DNA of 64,000 nucleotides from Citrobacter amalonaticus (lineage in GTDB: Bacteria; Pseudomonadota; Gammaproteobacteria; Enterobacterales; Enterobacteriaceae): positions 248,122 to 312,121 of the forward strand of contig NZ_JAGTXM010000001.1 of assembly GCF_018252635.1 (NCBI RefSeq), in the 5' to 3' direction. The notes beneath the pieces were generated by a model. It made no database searches. It was given only the letters and a program-made list of their open reading frames with translations, and was not told the origin of the DNA. Every line of letters begins with the position of its first letter. The stretch's first letter is position 1. Both the position numbers and the translations under genes were made by a program. Positions 56,306-64,000 of the stretch are shown here, piece by piece.

Positions 56306-56324
56306 TGTAACGCAATCCGTTACA
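56306..56324 (+). promoter_or_regulatory. Inverted repeat at the ytfQ promoter
   Basis: TGTAACG CAATC CGTTACA is a perfect 7-5-7 dyad just upstream of the candidate -10, overlapping the -35 area. The regulator is unknown. Confidence 0.5.
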
Positions 56325-56395
56325 TGCTCGATTGTCTATAGTTTTTTCGCGACTGTTTCTTAACCAACAATAACCTACCCTACGAGGACACAGTT

Positions 56396-57352
56396 ATGTG
56401 GAAGCGCTTACTTATCGTCACAGCAGTTTCGGCAGCCATGTCGTCTATGGCCATGGCCGCCCCATTAACCGTAGGATTTTCGCAGGTCGGCTCTGAGTCC
56501 GGCTGGCGCGCCGCAGAGACCAACGTGGCGAAAAGCGAGGCCGAAAAGCGCGGCATTACGCTGAAAATCGCTGACGGCCAGCAAAAGCAGGAAAACCAGA
56601 TTAAAGCCGTGCGTTCGTTTGTCGCTCAGGGCGTCGATGCCATCTTTATTGCGCCGGTTGTGGCAACAGGGTGGGAACCGGTGCTGAAGGAAGCGAAAGA
56701 TGCCGAGATTCCGGTCTTCTTGCTCGATCGTTCCATCGATGTAAAAGACAAATCTCTCTATATGACCACCGTCACCGCTAACAACGTACTGGAAGGTCAA
56801 CTGATCGGCGACTGGCTGATCAAAGAGGTGAACGGCAAGCCGTGTAATGTGGTTGAGTTGCAGGGCACCGTCGGCGCCAGCGTGGCCATTGACCGTAAGA
56901 AAGGGTTTGCTGAAGCCATCGCCAAAGCGCCAAACATCAAAATTATCCGCTCTCAGTCCGGCGATTTTACCCGCAGTAAAGGGAAAGAGGTTATGGAGAG
57001 CTTTATCAAAGCCGAGAATAACGGCAAGAACATCTGCATGGTTTACGCCCATAACGATGACATGGTGATCGGGGCTATCCAGGCGATTAAAGAAGCGGGG
57101 CTCAAACCGGGCAAAGATATTCTGACCGGTTCTATCGACGGCGTACCGGATATCTACAAAGCGATGATCGACGGTGAAGCGAATGCCAGCGTTGAACTGA
57201 CGCCAAACATGGCGGGCCCGGCCTTCGACGCGCTCGAGAAGTTCAAGAAAGATGGCACGATGCCTGAGAAGGTCACTATTACCAAGTCGACGCTGTATCT
57301 GCCAGATACCGCGAAAGAAGAGTTAGAGAAAAAGAAAAACATGGGCTACTAA
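56396..57352 (+). CDS. ytfQ: Galactofuranose ABC transporter substrate-binding protein
   Basis: YtfQ is the periplasmic receptor of the YtfQRT-YjfF importer and binds galactofuranose. The 318-residue precursor has a signal peptide (1-21, cleaved after AMA) and a type I sugar-binding fold with VGFSQVGSESGWRAAETNV, FLLDRSID, YAHNDDMVIGAI and DILTGSIDGVPD. Length equals E. coli. A 48-bp direct repeat starting at its last codons separates it from ytfR. Confidence 0.97.
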   Translation: MWKRLLIVTAVSAAMSSMAMAAPLTVGFSQVGSESGWRAAETNVAKSEAEKRGITLKIADGQQKQENQIKAVRSFVAQGVDAIFIAPVVATGWEPVLKEAKDAEIPVFLLDRSIDVKDKSLYMTTVTANNVLEGQLIGDWLIKEVNGKPCNVVELQGTVGASVAIDRKKGFAEAIAKAPNIKIIRSQSGDFTRSKGKEVMESFIKAENNGKNICMVYAHNDDMVIGAIQAIKEAGLKPGKDILTGSIDGVPDIYKAMIDGEANASVELTPNMAGPAFDALEKFKKDGTMPEKVTITKSTLYLPDTAKEELEKKKNMGY

Positions 57353-57489
57353 GTTCAGGCTCTCTGTAGGCCTGATAAGCGCAGCGCCATCAGGCGTTGG
57401 GGTGCCGGATGGCGACGTATCGCGTCTTATCCGGCCTACAAACTAAGTTCAGGCTCTCTGTAGGCCTGATAAGCGCAGCGCCATCAGGC
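57348..57489 (+). repeat. Duplicated REP unit overlapping the ytfQ stop codon
   Basis: A 48-bp sequence occurs twice as an exact direct repeat, at 57348-57395 and 57442-57489, with a third, inverted REP (GCCGGATGGCG...CTTATCCGGC) between them at about 57403-57436. The first copy begins ACTAAG and contains the ytfQ stop codon, so the repeat includes the end of the gene. Further REP-like GCCGGCCTACGGGC follows at 57507-57520. Confidence 0.85.
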
Positions 57490-57553
57490 AAATGTTCTGT
57501 CGGCTGCCGGCCTACGGGCTTCCAGGAGCATACTCTTGTCGCGGAGGGCAACT

Positions 57554-59056
57554 ATGATCGCGGAACAACACCAGGAGATCCTCCGTACAGAGGGATTAAG
57601 TAAATTCTTTCCTGGCGTCAAAGCGCTGGATAACGTCGATTTCAGCCTGCGTCGCGGCGAAATCATGGCGCTGCTCGGTGAGAACGGGGCTGGAAAATCC
57701 ACGCTCATCAAAGCGCTGACCGGCGTCTATCATGCCGATCGCGGTACCATCTGGCTGGAAGGCAGTGCCATCTCTCCCAGAAATACCGCGCATGCCCAAC
57801 AATTGGGTATCGGCACGGTCTACCAGGAAGTGAACCTGCTGCCGAATATGTCGGTGGCGGATAACCTGTTTATTGGTCGTGAACCACGTCGATTTGGCCT
57901 TTTACGGCGTAAAGAGATGGAAAAGCGCGCCACGGCGCTGATGGCGTCTTACGGTTTTTCCCTTGACGTGCGCGAACCGCTGAACCGCTACTCGGTGGCG
58001 ATGCAACAGATCGTGGCGATCTGCCGGGCGATCGATCTTTCCGCGAAAGTCCTGATCCTCGATGAACCGACTGCCAGCCTCGATACGCAAGAGGTGGAGA
58101 TGCTGTTCGGCCTGATGCGGCATCTGCGCGATCGCGGTGTGAGTTTGATCTTCGTTACCCATTTTCTCGATCAGGTCTATCAGGTTAGCGATCGAATCAC
58201 CGTTCTGCGTAATGGTAGTTTTGTCGGCTGCCGCGAAACCCGCGAGCTGCCACAGATTGAACTGGTCAAAATGATGCTGGGGCGCGAGCTGGACACCCAT
58301 GCGCTGCAGCGTGCGGGACGTACTTTGCTGAGCGATAAACCGGTAGCGGCGTTCAAAGATTTCGGTAAGAGAGGGACGATCTCCCCGTTCGATCTCGAAG
58401 TACGACCTGGTGAGATCGTCGGTCTGGCGGGACTGCTGGGATCCGGACGCACCGAAACGGCAGAAGTGATCTTCGGTATCAAACCGGCGGACAGCGGCAG
58501 CGCACAGATCAAAGGCAAGCCGCAGACGCTGCGATCTCCCCATCAGGCATCGTGCCTGGGTATCGGCTTCTGTCCCGAGGATCGCAAGACGGATGGCATT
58601 ATCGCCGCCGCTTCCGTGCGAGAAAATATCATTCTGGCGCTACAGGCCCAGCGCGGCTGGCTGCGGCCCATTCCGCGCAAAGAACAAAACGACATTGCCG
58701 AGCGGTTTATCCGTCAACTTGGCATTCGTACCCCCAGCGCAGAGCAGCCGATTGAATTTCTCTCCGGTGGCAACCAGCAAAAAGTGTTGCTGTCGCGCTG
58801 GCTGCTGACTAAACCGCAGTTTCTGATCCTCGATGAGCCGACGCGCGGGATCGACGTGGGCGCGCATGCCGAGATCATCCGCCTGATCGAAACGTTGTGC
58901 GCCGACGGGCTGGCGCTGCTGGTGATCTCCTCGGAACTGGAGGAACTGGTCGGCTATGCGGATCGGGTGATCATTATGCGTGACCGCAAACAGGTGGCGG
59001 AGATCCCGCTGGCTGAGCTGTCCGTTCCGGCGATCATGAACGCCATCGCGGCGTAA
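57554..59056 (+). CDS. ytfR: Galactofuranose ABC transporter ATP-binding protein
   Basis: YtfR is the fused double ATPase of the galactofuranose importer. The 500-residue protein has two ABC domains: the first with Walker A GENGAGKST (about 42-50) and LILDEPTASLD, the second beginning near 260 with a degenerate Walker A GLLGSGRTE, signature LSGGNQQK and LILDEPTRGID, as in RbsA/MglA-type proteins. GGAGGG at 57543-57548 sets the ATG at 57554. Confidence 0.97.
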   Translation: MIAEQHQEILRTEGLSKFFPGVKALDNVDFSLRRGEIMALLGENGAGKSTLIKALTGVYHADRGTIWLEGSAISPRNTAHAQQLGIGTVYQEVNLLPNMSVADNLFIGREPRRFGLLRRKEMEKRATALMASYGFSLDVREPLNRYSVAMQQIVAICRAIDLSAKVLILDEPTASLDTQEVEMLFGLMRHLRDRGVSLIFVTHFLDQVYQVSDRITVLRNGSFVGCRETRELPQIELVKMMLGRELDTHALQRAGRTLLSDKPVAAFKDFGKRGTISPFDLEVRPGEIVGLAGLLGSGRTETAEVIFGIKPADSGSAQIKGKPQTLRSPHQASCLGIGFCPEDRKTDGIIAAASVRENIILALQAQRGWLRPIPRKEQNDIAERFIRQLGIRTPSAEQPIEFLSGGNQQKVLLSRWLLTKPQFLILDEPTRGIDVGAHAEIIRLIETLCADGLALLVISSELEELVGYADRVIIMRDRKQVAEIPLAELSVPAIMNAIAA

Positions 59057-59066
59057 GGAGACTCTT

Positions 59067-60092
59067 GTGATGCCCCAATCTCTCCCGCAAACTACGCCGC
59101 CAAAGCGACGCTTTCGCTGGCCGACCGGCATGCCGCAGCTCATTGCGCTGCTGCTGGTGCTGCTGGTGGACAGCCTCGTCGCCCCTCACTTTTACCAGGT
59201 TATATTGCAGGACGGGCGCCTGTTTGGCAGCCCGATCGATATCCTGAATCGCGCCGCCCCCGTCGCGTTGCTGGCGATAGGGATGACGCTGGTCATTGCC
59301 ACCGGCGGCATTGACCTTTCCGTTGGCGCGGTGATGGCGATTGCCGGAGCCACGACCGCGGCGATGATCGTCGCCGGTCACAGCCTGCCGGTGGTGCTGC
59401 TTGCTGCACTGGGCACCGGCGTGCTGGCTGGCCTGTGGAACGGCGTGCTGGTGGCGATCCTCAAAATTCAGCCGTTTGTCGCCACGCTAATCCTGATGGT
59501 CGCGGGTCGCGGCGTGGCGCAACTGATCACCTCCGGGCAGATTGTCACCTTCAACTCGCCCACGCTCTCCTGGTTCGGCAGCGGTTCGCTGCTGCTGTTC
59601 CCCACGCCGGTGATTATCGCGCTGATCACGCTGGTGTTGTTCTGGCTGCTGACCCGGCGAACGGCGCTCGGGATGTTTATTGAAGCGGTGGGGATTAACA
59701 TCCGGGCAGCGAAAAATGCCGGGGTTAACACGCGGGTCATCGTCATGCTCACCTACGTGCTGAGCGGGCTGTGCGCGGCGATTGCCGGGATTATCGTCAC
59801 GGCGGATATTCGCGGCGCCGATGCCAACAACGCCGGATTGTGGCTGGAGCTTGACGCCATTCTGGCGGTGGTGATCGGCGGCGGTTCCCTGATGGGCGGG
59901 CGCTTTAATCTGCTGTTGTCAGTGGTGGGCGCGCTGATCATTCAGGGGATGAACACCGGCATCCTGTTATCTGGATTTCCACCGGAGATGAACCAGGTGG
60001 TCAAAGCCGTCGTGGTGCTGTGTGTACTGATTGTGCAGTCACAGCGCTTTATCAGTCTGTTAAAAGGAGTGCGTGGTCGTGATAAAACGTAA
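59067..60092 (+). CDS. ytfT: Galactofuranose ABC transporter permease YtfT
   Basis: One of two permeases of the galactofuranose importer (RbsC-like). The 341-residue membrane protein shows the conserved GMTLVIATGGIDLSVGAVMAIAG segment and LDAILAVVIGGGSLMGGRF. The GTG at 59067 lies 6 nt after AAGGAG and gives the E. coli length; the next codon is ATG and is an alternative start. It overlaps yjfF by 14 nt. Confidence 0.96.
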   Translation: MMPQSLPQTTPPKRRFRWPTGMPQLIALLLVLLVDSLVAPHFYQVILQDGRLFGSPIDILNRAAPVALLAIGMTLVIATGGIDLSVGAVMAIAGATTAAMIVAGHSLPVVLLAALGTGVLAGLWNGVLVAILKIQPFVATLILMVAGRGVAQLITSGQIVTFNSPTLSWFGSGSLLLFPTPVIIALITLVLFWLLTRRTALGMFIEAVGINIRAAKNAGVNTRVIVMLTYVLSGLCAAIAGIIVTADIRGADANNAGLWLELDAILAVVIGGGSLMGGRFNLLLSVVGALIIQGMNTGILLSGFPPEMNQVVKAVVVLCVLIVQSQRFISLLKGVRGRDKT

Positions 60093-61080
60093 TTTACCGT
60101 TAATGATCACCCTCGGGGTTTTCGTGCTGGGTTATCTCTACTGCCTGACTCAGTTTCCCGGCTTTGCCTCCACGCGCGTAATTTGCAACATTCTGACCGA
60201 TAATGCCTTTCTGGGGATTATCGCTGTGGGGATGACGTTTGTGATCCTCTCCGGCGGGATCGATCTCTCCGTGGGGTCGGTGATCGCCTTCACCGGCGTA
60301 TTCCTGGCGAAAGCCATCGGCTACTGGGGGATCTCGCCGCTGCTGGCGTTTCCGCTGGTCCTGGCGATGGGCTGCGCGTTTGGTGCGTTCATGGGGTTGC
60401 TGATTGATGCGCTAAAGATCCCGGCGTTTATTATCACGCTTGCCGGTATGTTCTTCCTGCGCGGAGTCAGTTACCTGGTATCGGAAGAGTCGATCCCGAT
60501 TAACCATCCCATCTACGACACGCTTTCCAGCCTGGCGTGGAAAATCCCCGGCGGTGGTCGTTTGAGTGTGATGGGCCTGCTGATGCTGGCGGTGGTGGTC
60601 ATTGGTATTTTCCTCGCACATCGCACCCGGTTTGGTAATCAGGTGTATGCCATTGGCGGGAATGCGACATCGGCAAACCTGATGGGGATTTCCACCCGTA
60701 GCACAACAATCCGCATCTATATGCTGTCGACCGGACTGGCGACGCTGGCAGGCATTGTCTTTTCAATCTACACCCAGGCTGGCTACGCGCTGGCGGGAGT
60801 CGGCGTGGAGCTGGACGCTATTGCTTCAGTGGTGATTGGCGGTACGTTGCTGAGTGGTGGGGTCGGTACGGTTCTTGGAACGCTGTTTGGTGTGGCGATA
60901 CAGGGGCTGATCCAGACCTACATTAACTTCGACGGCACGCTCAGCTCATGGTGGACAAAAATTGCCATTGGCGTTTTATTATTTATTTTCATTGCGTTGC
61001 AGCGTGGCCTGACGGTGCTCTGGGAAAATAGACAGAGTTCGCCGGTCACGCGTATCTCTGCTACAGAAAGCCAGCGCTGA
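60079..61080 (+). CDS. yjfF: Galactofuranose ABC transporter permease YjfF
   Basis: Second permease of the importer, RbsC-like, pairing with YtfT. The 333-residue protein contains GMTFVILSGGIDLSVGSVIAFTG and LDAIASVVIGGTLLSGGVGT. The GTG at 60079 lies 9 nt after AAGGAG (60064-60069) and gives the conserved MIKRNLPLM start; the in-frame GTG at 60073 is too close. In E. coli fbp would follow; here the sucrose regulon follows instead. Confidence 0.96.
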   Translation: MIKRNLPLMITLGVFVLGYLYCLTQFPGFASTRVICNILTDNAFLGIIAVGMTFVILSGGIDLSVGSVIAFTGVFLAKAIGYWGISPLLAFPLVLAMGCAFGAFMGLLIDALKIPAFIITLAGMFFLRGVSYLVSEESIPINHPIYDTLSSLAWKIPGGGRLSVMGLLMLAVVVIGIFLAHRTRFGNQVYAIGGNATSANLMGISTRSTTIRIYMLSTGLATLAGIVFSIYTQAGYALAGVGVELDAIASVVIGGTLLSGGVGTVLGTLFGVAIQGLIQTYINFDGTLSSWWTKIAIGVLLFIFIALQRGLTVLWENRQSSPVTRISATESQR

Positions 61081-61158
61081 CGCTGTCTGGCCGACACAGC
61101 CCAGGACAGAACAGACGGTTTTTGCTACAGTGCCTGTTTTACGGCAAGTAGGTTGGAT

Positions 61159-62154
61159 ATGGCTTCATTAAAGGATGTTGCGCGCCTGGCGGGGGTGTCG
61201 ATGATGACTGTCTCCCGGGTAATGAATAATGCGGAATCAGTACGCCCTGCAACGCGTGACAGCGTGTTGCAGGCTATCCAGACCCTGAATTATGTACCCG
61301 ATCTCTCCGCCCGTAAGATGCGTGCTCAGGGGCGTAAGCCGTCGACCCTTGCCGTGCTGGCGCAGGATACGGCCACCACTCCTTTCTCAGTCGATATCCT
61401 GCTTGCCATTGAACAAACAGCCAGCGAGTTCGGCTGGAACAGTTTTTTAATCAACATTTTTTCTGATGATGATGCCGCCCGTGCGGCGCGCCAACTGCTT
61501 GCTCACCGGCCGGATGGCATTATCTATACCACGATGGGGCTACGGCATATCACACTACCTGAAGTTCTGCATGGCGAAAATATCGTTCTGGCGAACTGTG
61601 TGGCGGACGATACCACGTTACCCAGCTATATCCCTGATGATTACACCGCGCAGTATGACGCAACCCAGTATTTGGTCGCGGCGGGATATCGTCAGCCATT
61701 ATGCTTCTGGTTACCTGAAGGCGCGCTGGCGACAGGGTATCGTCGACAGGGATTTGAACAGGCCTGGCATGATGCCGGACGGGATCTGGCGGATGTGAAG
61801 CAATTTCACATGGCGATGGGTGACGATCACTATACCGATCTTGCCGGTTTACTGAACGCCCACATTTCATCGGGTAAACCCGATTTTGATGTCCTGATTT
61901 GTGGTAACGATCGCGCCGCCTTTGTGGCTTATCAGGTTCTTCTGGCGAAAGGGATCCGTATCCCACAGGATGTTGCTGTTATGGGGTTTGATAACCTGGT
62001 GGGCGTTGGGCATCTGTTTTTACCCCCATTGACCACCATGCAACTTCCACACGATATTATCGGGCGGGAAGCGGCATTGCATGTGATTGAAGGACGTACC
62101 GGCGGCGGCCAACAACGGATCCCGTGTCCGCTGCTGATCCGTTGTTCCGCCTGA
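61159..62154 (+). CDS. cscR: Sucrose operon repressor CscR
   Basis: CscR is a LacI-family repressor of the chromosomal sucrose genes; in E. coli it is inactivated when sucrose or fructose is present. The 331-residue protein has the helix-turn-helix MASLKDVARLAGVSMMTVSRV (1-21), the hinge near 45-56 (LSARKMRAQG) and a sugar-binding core, and is very close to E. coli CscR from recall. ATG 61159 is the second in-frame codon choice, after a TTG. It converges with cscA, 7 bp apart. Its operators are seen between cscA and cscK. Confidence 0.95.
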   Translation: MASLKDVARLAGVSMMTVSRVMNNAESVRPATRDSVLQAIQTLNYVPDLSARKMRAQGRKPSTLAVLAQDTATTPFSVDILLAIEQTASEFGWNSFLINIFSDDDAARAARQLLAHRPDGIIYTTMGLRHITLPEVLHGENIVLANCVADDTTLPSYIPDDYTAQYDATQYLVAAGYRQPLCFWLPEGALATGYRRQGFEQAWHDAGRDLADVKQFHMAMGDDHYTDLAGLLNAHISSGKPDFDVLICGNDRAAFVAYQVLLAKGIRIPQDVAVMGFDNLVGVGHLFLPPLTTMQLPHDIIGREAALHVIEGRTGGGQQRIPCPLLIRCSA

Positions 62155-62161
62155 TCGTTGC

Positions 62162-63595
62162 TTACCCCAGTAGCCAGAGTCTGCCTTGCAGCAGTGTGGC
62201 TTCTCCATGAGCGGCATAGAGAGACAGTTCACGTTCCTCTGGCTGCGGATAGATTCGGCTGCTCATGACCGCTTCCCCATCATTAATGAATACCTCAATG
62301 GATGACTTATCGATAAAGATCCTCAGATCGAGTGGTTCACCTTGCGTAAGGGGAATACTACGGTAACCATCTATGTTTTCTTGCGGGTAATACCGCCACA
62401 AAACGAGCCGTCCGGACTGATTATCGATATACAGTCGCATCCCTGTGCCGAGTTGTAACCCGTAATGTTCGGCATGACTTTTCTGACAATCCCAGCGTAA
62501 TTGAATTTCGATCGCCTGTGCGTTTTCCTGCAAAACGTGTTTACTGTCGACTTTGTTGGCAGGAACAGGTTGATACAGCTGGCGTAACGACTCTGCTTCC
62601 CGCACCGGGCGCTGGATGAGTTTGCCGTTGCTCTCGGATAGCTCTCGAGCCAGCGTCATGCAACCAGCCCAACCTTCACGTTTTGATGGCATTGACGATT
62701 CCCACATATCCATCCAGCCGATGATGATGCGCCTGCCATCTTGAGCGCAAAAGCTTTGCGGCGCATAAAAATCATGCCCGTGATCGAGTTCAGTAAAAGG
62801 GCCAGACTGTGCAAAGAGCCGTCCAGGAGACCAAACCCCCGGAATGACTCCGCTCTGAAAGCGGTTCCGGTTACGGTATCCTTCCGCCTTCATTCCTTGT
62901 GGTGAAAACATCAGGTAATGATGCTCACCAGGACGGAAAAAGTCTGGGCATTCCCACATATAGCTTTCATCTGCGTTGGCATGCGCCAGTACGCGATCGA
63001 AGGTCCATTCACGCAATGAATTACCACGATAAAGTAAGATCTGCCCGGTGTTGCCAGGATCTTTTGCACCTACCACCATCCACCAGGTGTTTGCTTCTCG
63101 CCAGACTTTGGGATCGCGAAAATGCATAATCCCTTCCGGCGGGGTTAGCACCACACCCTGTTTTTCAAAATGGATCCCATCCCGACTGGTTGCCAGACAT
63201 TGTACTTCACGAATGGCGTCATCATTGCCTTCTCCTGCAAGCCAGGTATGGCCGGTGTAGATAAGCGATAGCACACCGTTGTCATCGACGGCACTACCCG
63301 AAAAACATCCATCTTTGTCATCTTCATCTCCTGGTGCCAGCGCAATAGGCTCGTGGCGCCAGTGGATCATATCTTCACTGGTGGCATGTCCCCAGTGCAT
63401 AGGCCCCCAGTGTTCGTTGAACGGGTGATGCTGATAAAACGCGTGATAGCGGTTATTAAACCAGATCAGACCGTTGGGATCGTTCATCCACCCTGCCGGT
63501 GGGGCAAGGTGGAAATGGGGATAAAAGGTGTTTCCACGGCGGGCGTGAAGGTTTTCCAGCGCTTTTTGCGCCATATGTAAACGGGATTGCGTCAT
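62162..63595 (-). CDS. cscA: Sucrose hydrolase (invertase) CscA
   Basis: CscA hydrolyses unphosphorylated cytosolic sucrose to glucose and fructose; it is a GH32 enzyme. The 477-residue protein has the nucleophile motif WMNDPNG (36-42, D39), the transition-state motif FRDP (159-162) and the acid/base motif WECPD (214-218, E215), then a C-terminal beta-sandwich. No signal peptide. It equals E. coli CscA in length. It is divergent from cscK across a 217-bp operator region. Confidence 0.96.
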   Translation of the reverse strand: MTQSRLHMAQKALENLHARRGNTFYPHFHLAPPAGWMNDPNGLIWFNNRYHAFYQHHPFNEHWGPMHWGHATSEDMIHWRHEPIALAPGDEDDKDGCFSGSAVDDNGVLSLIYTGHTWLAGEGNDDAIREVQCLATSRDGIHFEKQGVVLTPPEGIMHFRDPKVWREANTWWMVVGAKDPGNTGQILLYRGNSLREWTFDRVLAHANADESYMWECPDFFRPGEHHYLMFSPQGMKAEGYRNRNRFQSGVIPGVWSPGRLFAQSGPFTELDHGHDFYAPQSFCAQDGRRIIIGWMDMWESSMPSKREGWAGCMTLARELSESNGKLIQRPVREAESLRQLYQPVPANKVDSKHVLQENAQAIEIQLRWDCQKSHAEHYGLQLGTGMRLYIDNQSGRLVLWRYYPQENIDGYRSIPLTQGEPLDLRIFIDKSSIEVFINDGEAVMSSRIYPQPEERELSLYAAHGEATLLQGRLWLLG

Positions 63596-63631
63596 CTTAC
63601 CTCTTCCTGGTTCAGCAATAATTATCTAATT

Positions 63632-63643
63632 GTTAACGTTAAC
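63632..63643. promoter_or_regulatory. CscR operator 1
   Basis: GTTAACGTTAAC, a perfect 12-bp palindrome centred on CG, typical for LacI-family repressors, 37 bp before the cscA start. Confidence 0.8.
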
Positions 63644-63673
63644 TTTTGCAAAAATAAAGGTCTGAATTGCGTG

Positions 63674-63695
63674 TAATGTGATGATTATCGCAAAT
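63674..63695. promoter_or_regulatory. CRP site of the csc regulon
   Basis: TGTGA (63677-63681), six bases, TCGCA (63688-63692): nine of ten core positions match the CRP consensus. Confidence 0.8.
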
Positions 63696-63707
63696 GTTAA
63701 CGTTAAC
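63696..63707. promoter_or_regulatory. CscR operator 2
   Basis: A second exact GTTAACGTTAAC, directly next to the CRP site and 106 bp before the cscK start. Confidence 0.8.
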
Positions 63708-63812
63708 TATGCGGTTTTGTGATCGATTATGCATGTTGGGGCAAATTCATGACGGTTTTGAGAAAAAGCGGTTTATCAATGTGCGTAAGCCAGATGAAGC
63801 CGAGGGAGAAAA

Positions 63813-64000
63813 ATGTCAGCCAAAGTATGGGTTTTAGGTGATGCGGTTGTGGATCTTATGCCTGAATCAGATGGAAGGTTATTGCCTTGTCCTGGTGGCG
63901 CACCGGCTAACGTTGCGGTGGGGATAGCCAGATTAGGTGGAGCAAGTGGATTTATAGGTCGGGTGGGGGATGATCCTTTTGGCACGTTGTTAAGAAAAAC
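63813..64000 (+). CDS. cscK: Fructokinase CscK (partial, runs off the window)
   Basis: CscK phosphorylates the fructose released by CscA to fructose 6-phosphate. Only the first 62 codons are inside the window. They show the PfkB/ribokinase start VWVLGDAVVDLMPES, followed by PGGAPANVAVGIARLGG and GRVGDDPFG, which bind the sugar. GAGGGAG precedes the ATG at 63813. In E. coli the sucrose:proton symporter gene cscB is linked to cscK and may follow outside the window. Confidence 0.93.
   Translation, partial: MSAKVWVLGDAVVDLMPESDGRLLPCPGGAPANVAVGIARLGGASGFIGRVGDDPFGTLLRK

Larger units (their letters stand above)
56089..56395. promoter_or_regulatory. ppa-ytfQ divergent control region
   Basis: This 307-bp gap contains the ppa leader and the ytfQ promoter. 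For ytfQ, TATAGT (56337-56342) is a candidate -10, 54 bp before the start codon. A weak CRP-like half TTGTGA (56269-56274) and two dyads, annotated separately, lie upstream. No gene is visible. Confidence 0.55.
63596..63812. promoter_or_regulatory. cscA-cscK divergent control region
   Basis: This gap controls both sucrose transcription units. It contains two identical CscR-type operators and one CRP site, listed separately. The second operator abuts the CRP site, and the operators are 64 bp apart, about six helical turns, which suits looping. Confidence 0.8.

Noticed and set aside
57353-57553. Clustered repeats between ytfQ and ytfR considered as a CRISPR array
   Set aside because: Units are REP palindromes of different types, only two exact copies exist, and no cas gene is present.
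57397-57603. Small open frame of 68 codons between ytfQ and ytfR
   Set aside because: It consists of REP sequence and runs into ytfR out of frame; no ribosome binding site.

Overview
The window is chromosomal DNA of an enterobacterium in the Escherichia/Salmonella/Citrobacter group. Almost every core gene is near-identical in length and sequence to its E. coli K-12 counterpart and lies in the order of the E. coli purA to ytfQ region (about minute 95-96). Several insertions and deletions mean it is not E. coli K-12 itself. A Citrobacter-like species is my best guess, without firm support. No rRNA, tRNA, CRISPR array, prophage or insertion sequence was seen. REP/BIME palindromes are common between genes.

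Layout. 1-8.7 kb: hflX-hflK-hflC, yjeT, purA, nsrR, rnr. 8.9-13.2 kb: accessory block placed between rnr and rlmB, holding a PLP-dependent lyase of the L-cysteate sulfo-lyase/D-cysteine desulfhydrase family, an Asp/Glu-type racemase and a TauABC-like sulfonate ABC importer. 13.4-17.6 kb: rlmB, aidB, yjfN, bsmA, yjfP; the E. coli genes yjfI to yjfC that normally sit between rlmB and aidB are absent. 17.6-24.3 kb: complete L-ascorbate system, ulaR, ulaG and divergent ulaABCDEF. 24.4-28.4 kb: yjfY, an accessory TSUP-family exporter, the ribosomal operon rpsF-priB-rpsR-rplI, and an EamA-family transporter. 28.5-41.2 kb: ytfB, fklB, cycA, ytfE, ytfF, an AraC regulator, qorB, ytfH, cpdB, cysQ, ytfJ, ytfK, ytfL. 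41.4-48.7 kb: accessory operon of four different Gfo/Idh/MocA oxidoreductases and a GPH-family sugar transporter, with a divergent LacI-type regulator. 48.7-61.1 kb: msrA, tamA-tamB-ytfP, ppa, and the galactofuranose importer ytfQRT-yjfF. 61.2-64.0 kb: chromosomal sucrose (csc) regulon with cscR, cscA and the start of cscK, which runs off the end.

How the parts work together. Three carbohydrate systems are regulated locally: UlaR with ula, a LacI-type protein with the four-dehydrogenase operon, and CscR with csc. The csc intergenic region shows two identical 12-bp operators 64 bp apart around a CRP site. NsrR (5.7 kb) has a textbook target at ytfE (32.5 kb), both inside this window. The most novel parts are the putative cysteate/D-cysteine uptake and desulfonation block (8.9-13.2 kb) and the four-dehydrogenase glycoside operon (41.4-48.7 kb). 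Functions of both are inferred from family membership, not shown by the sequence.
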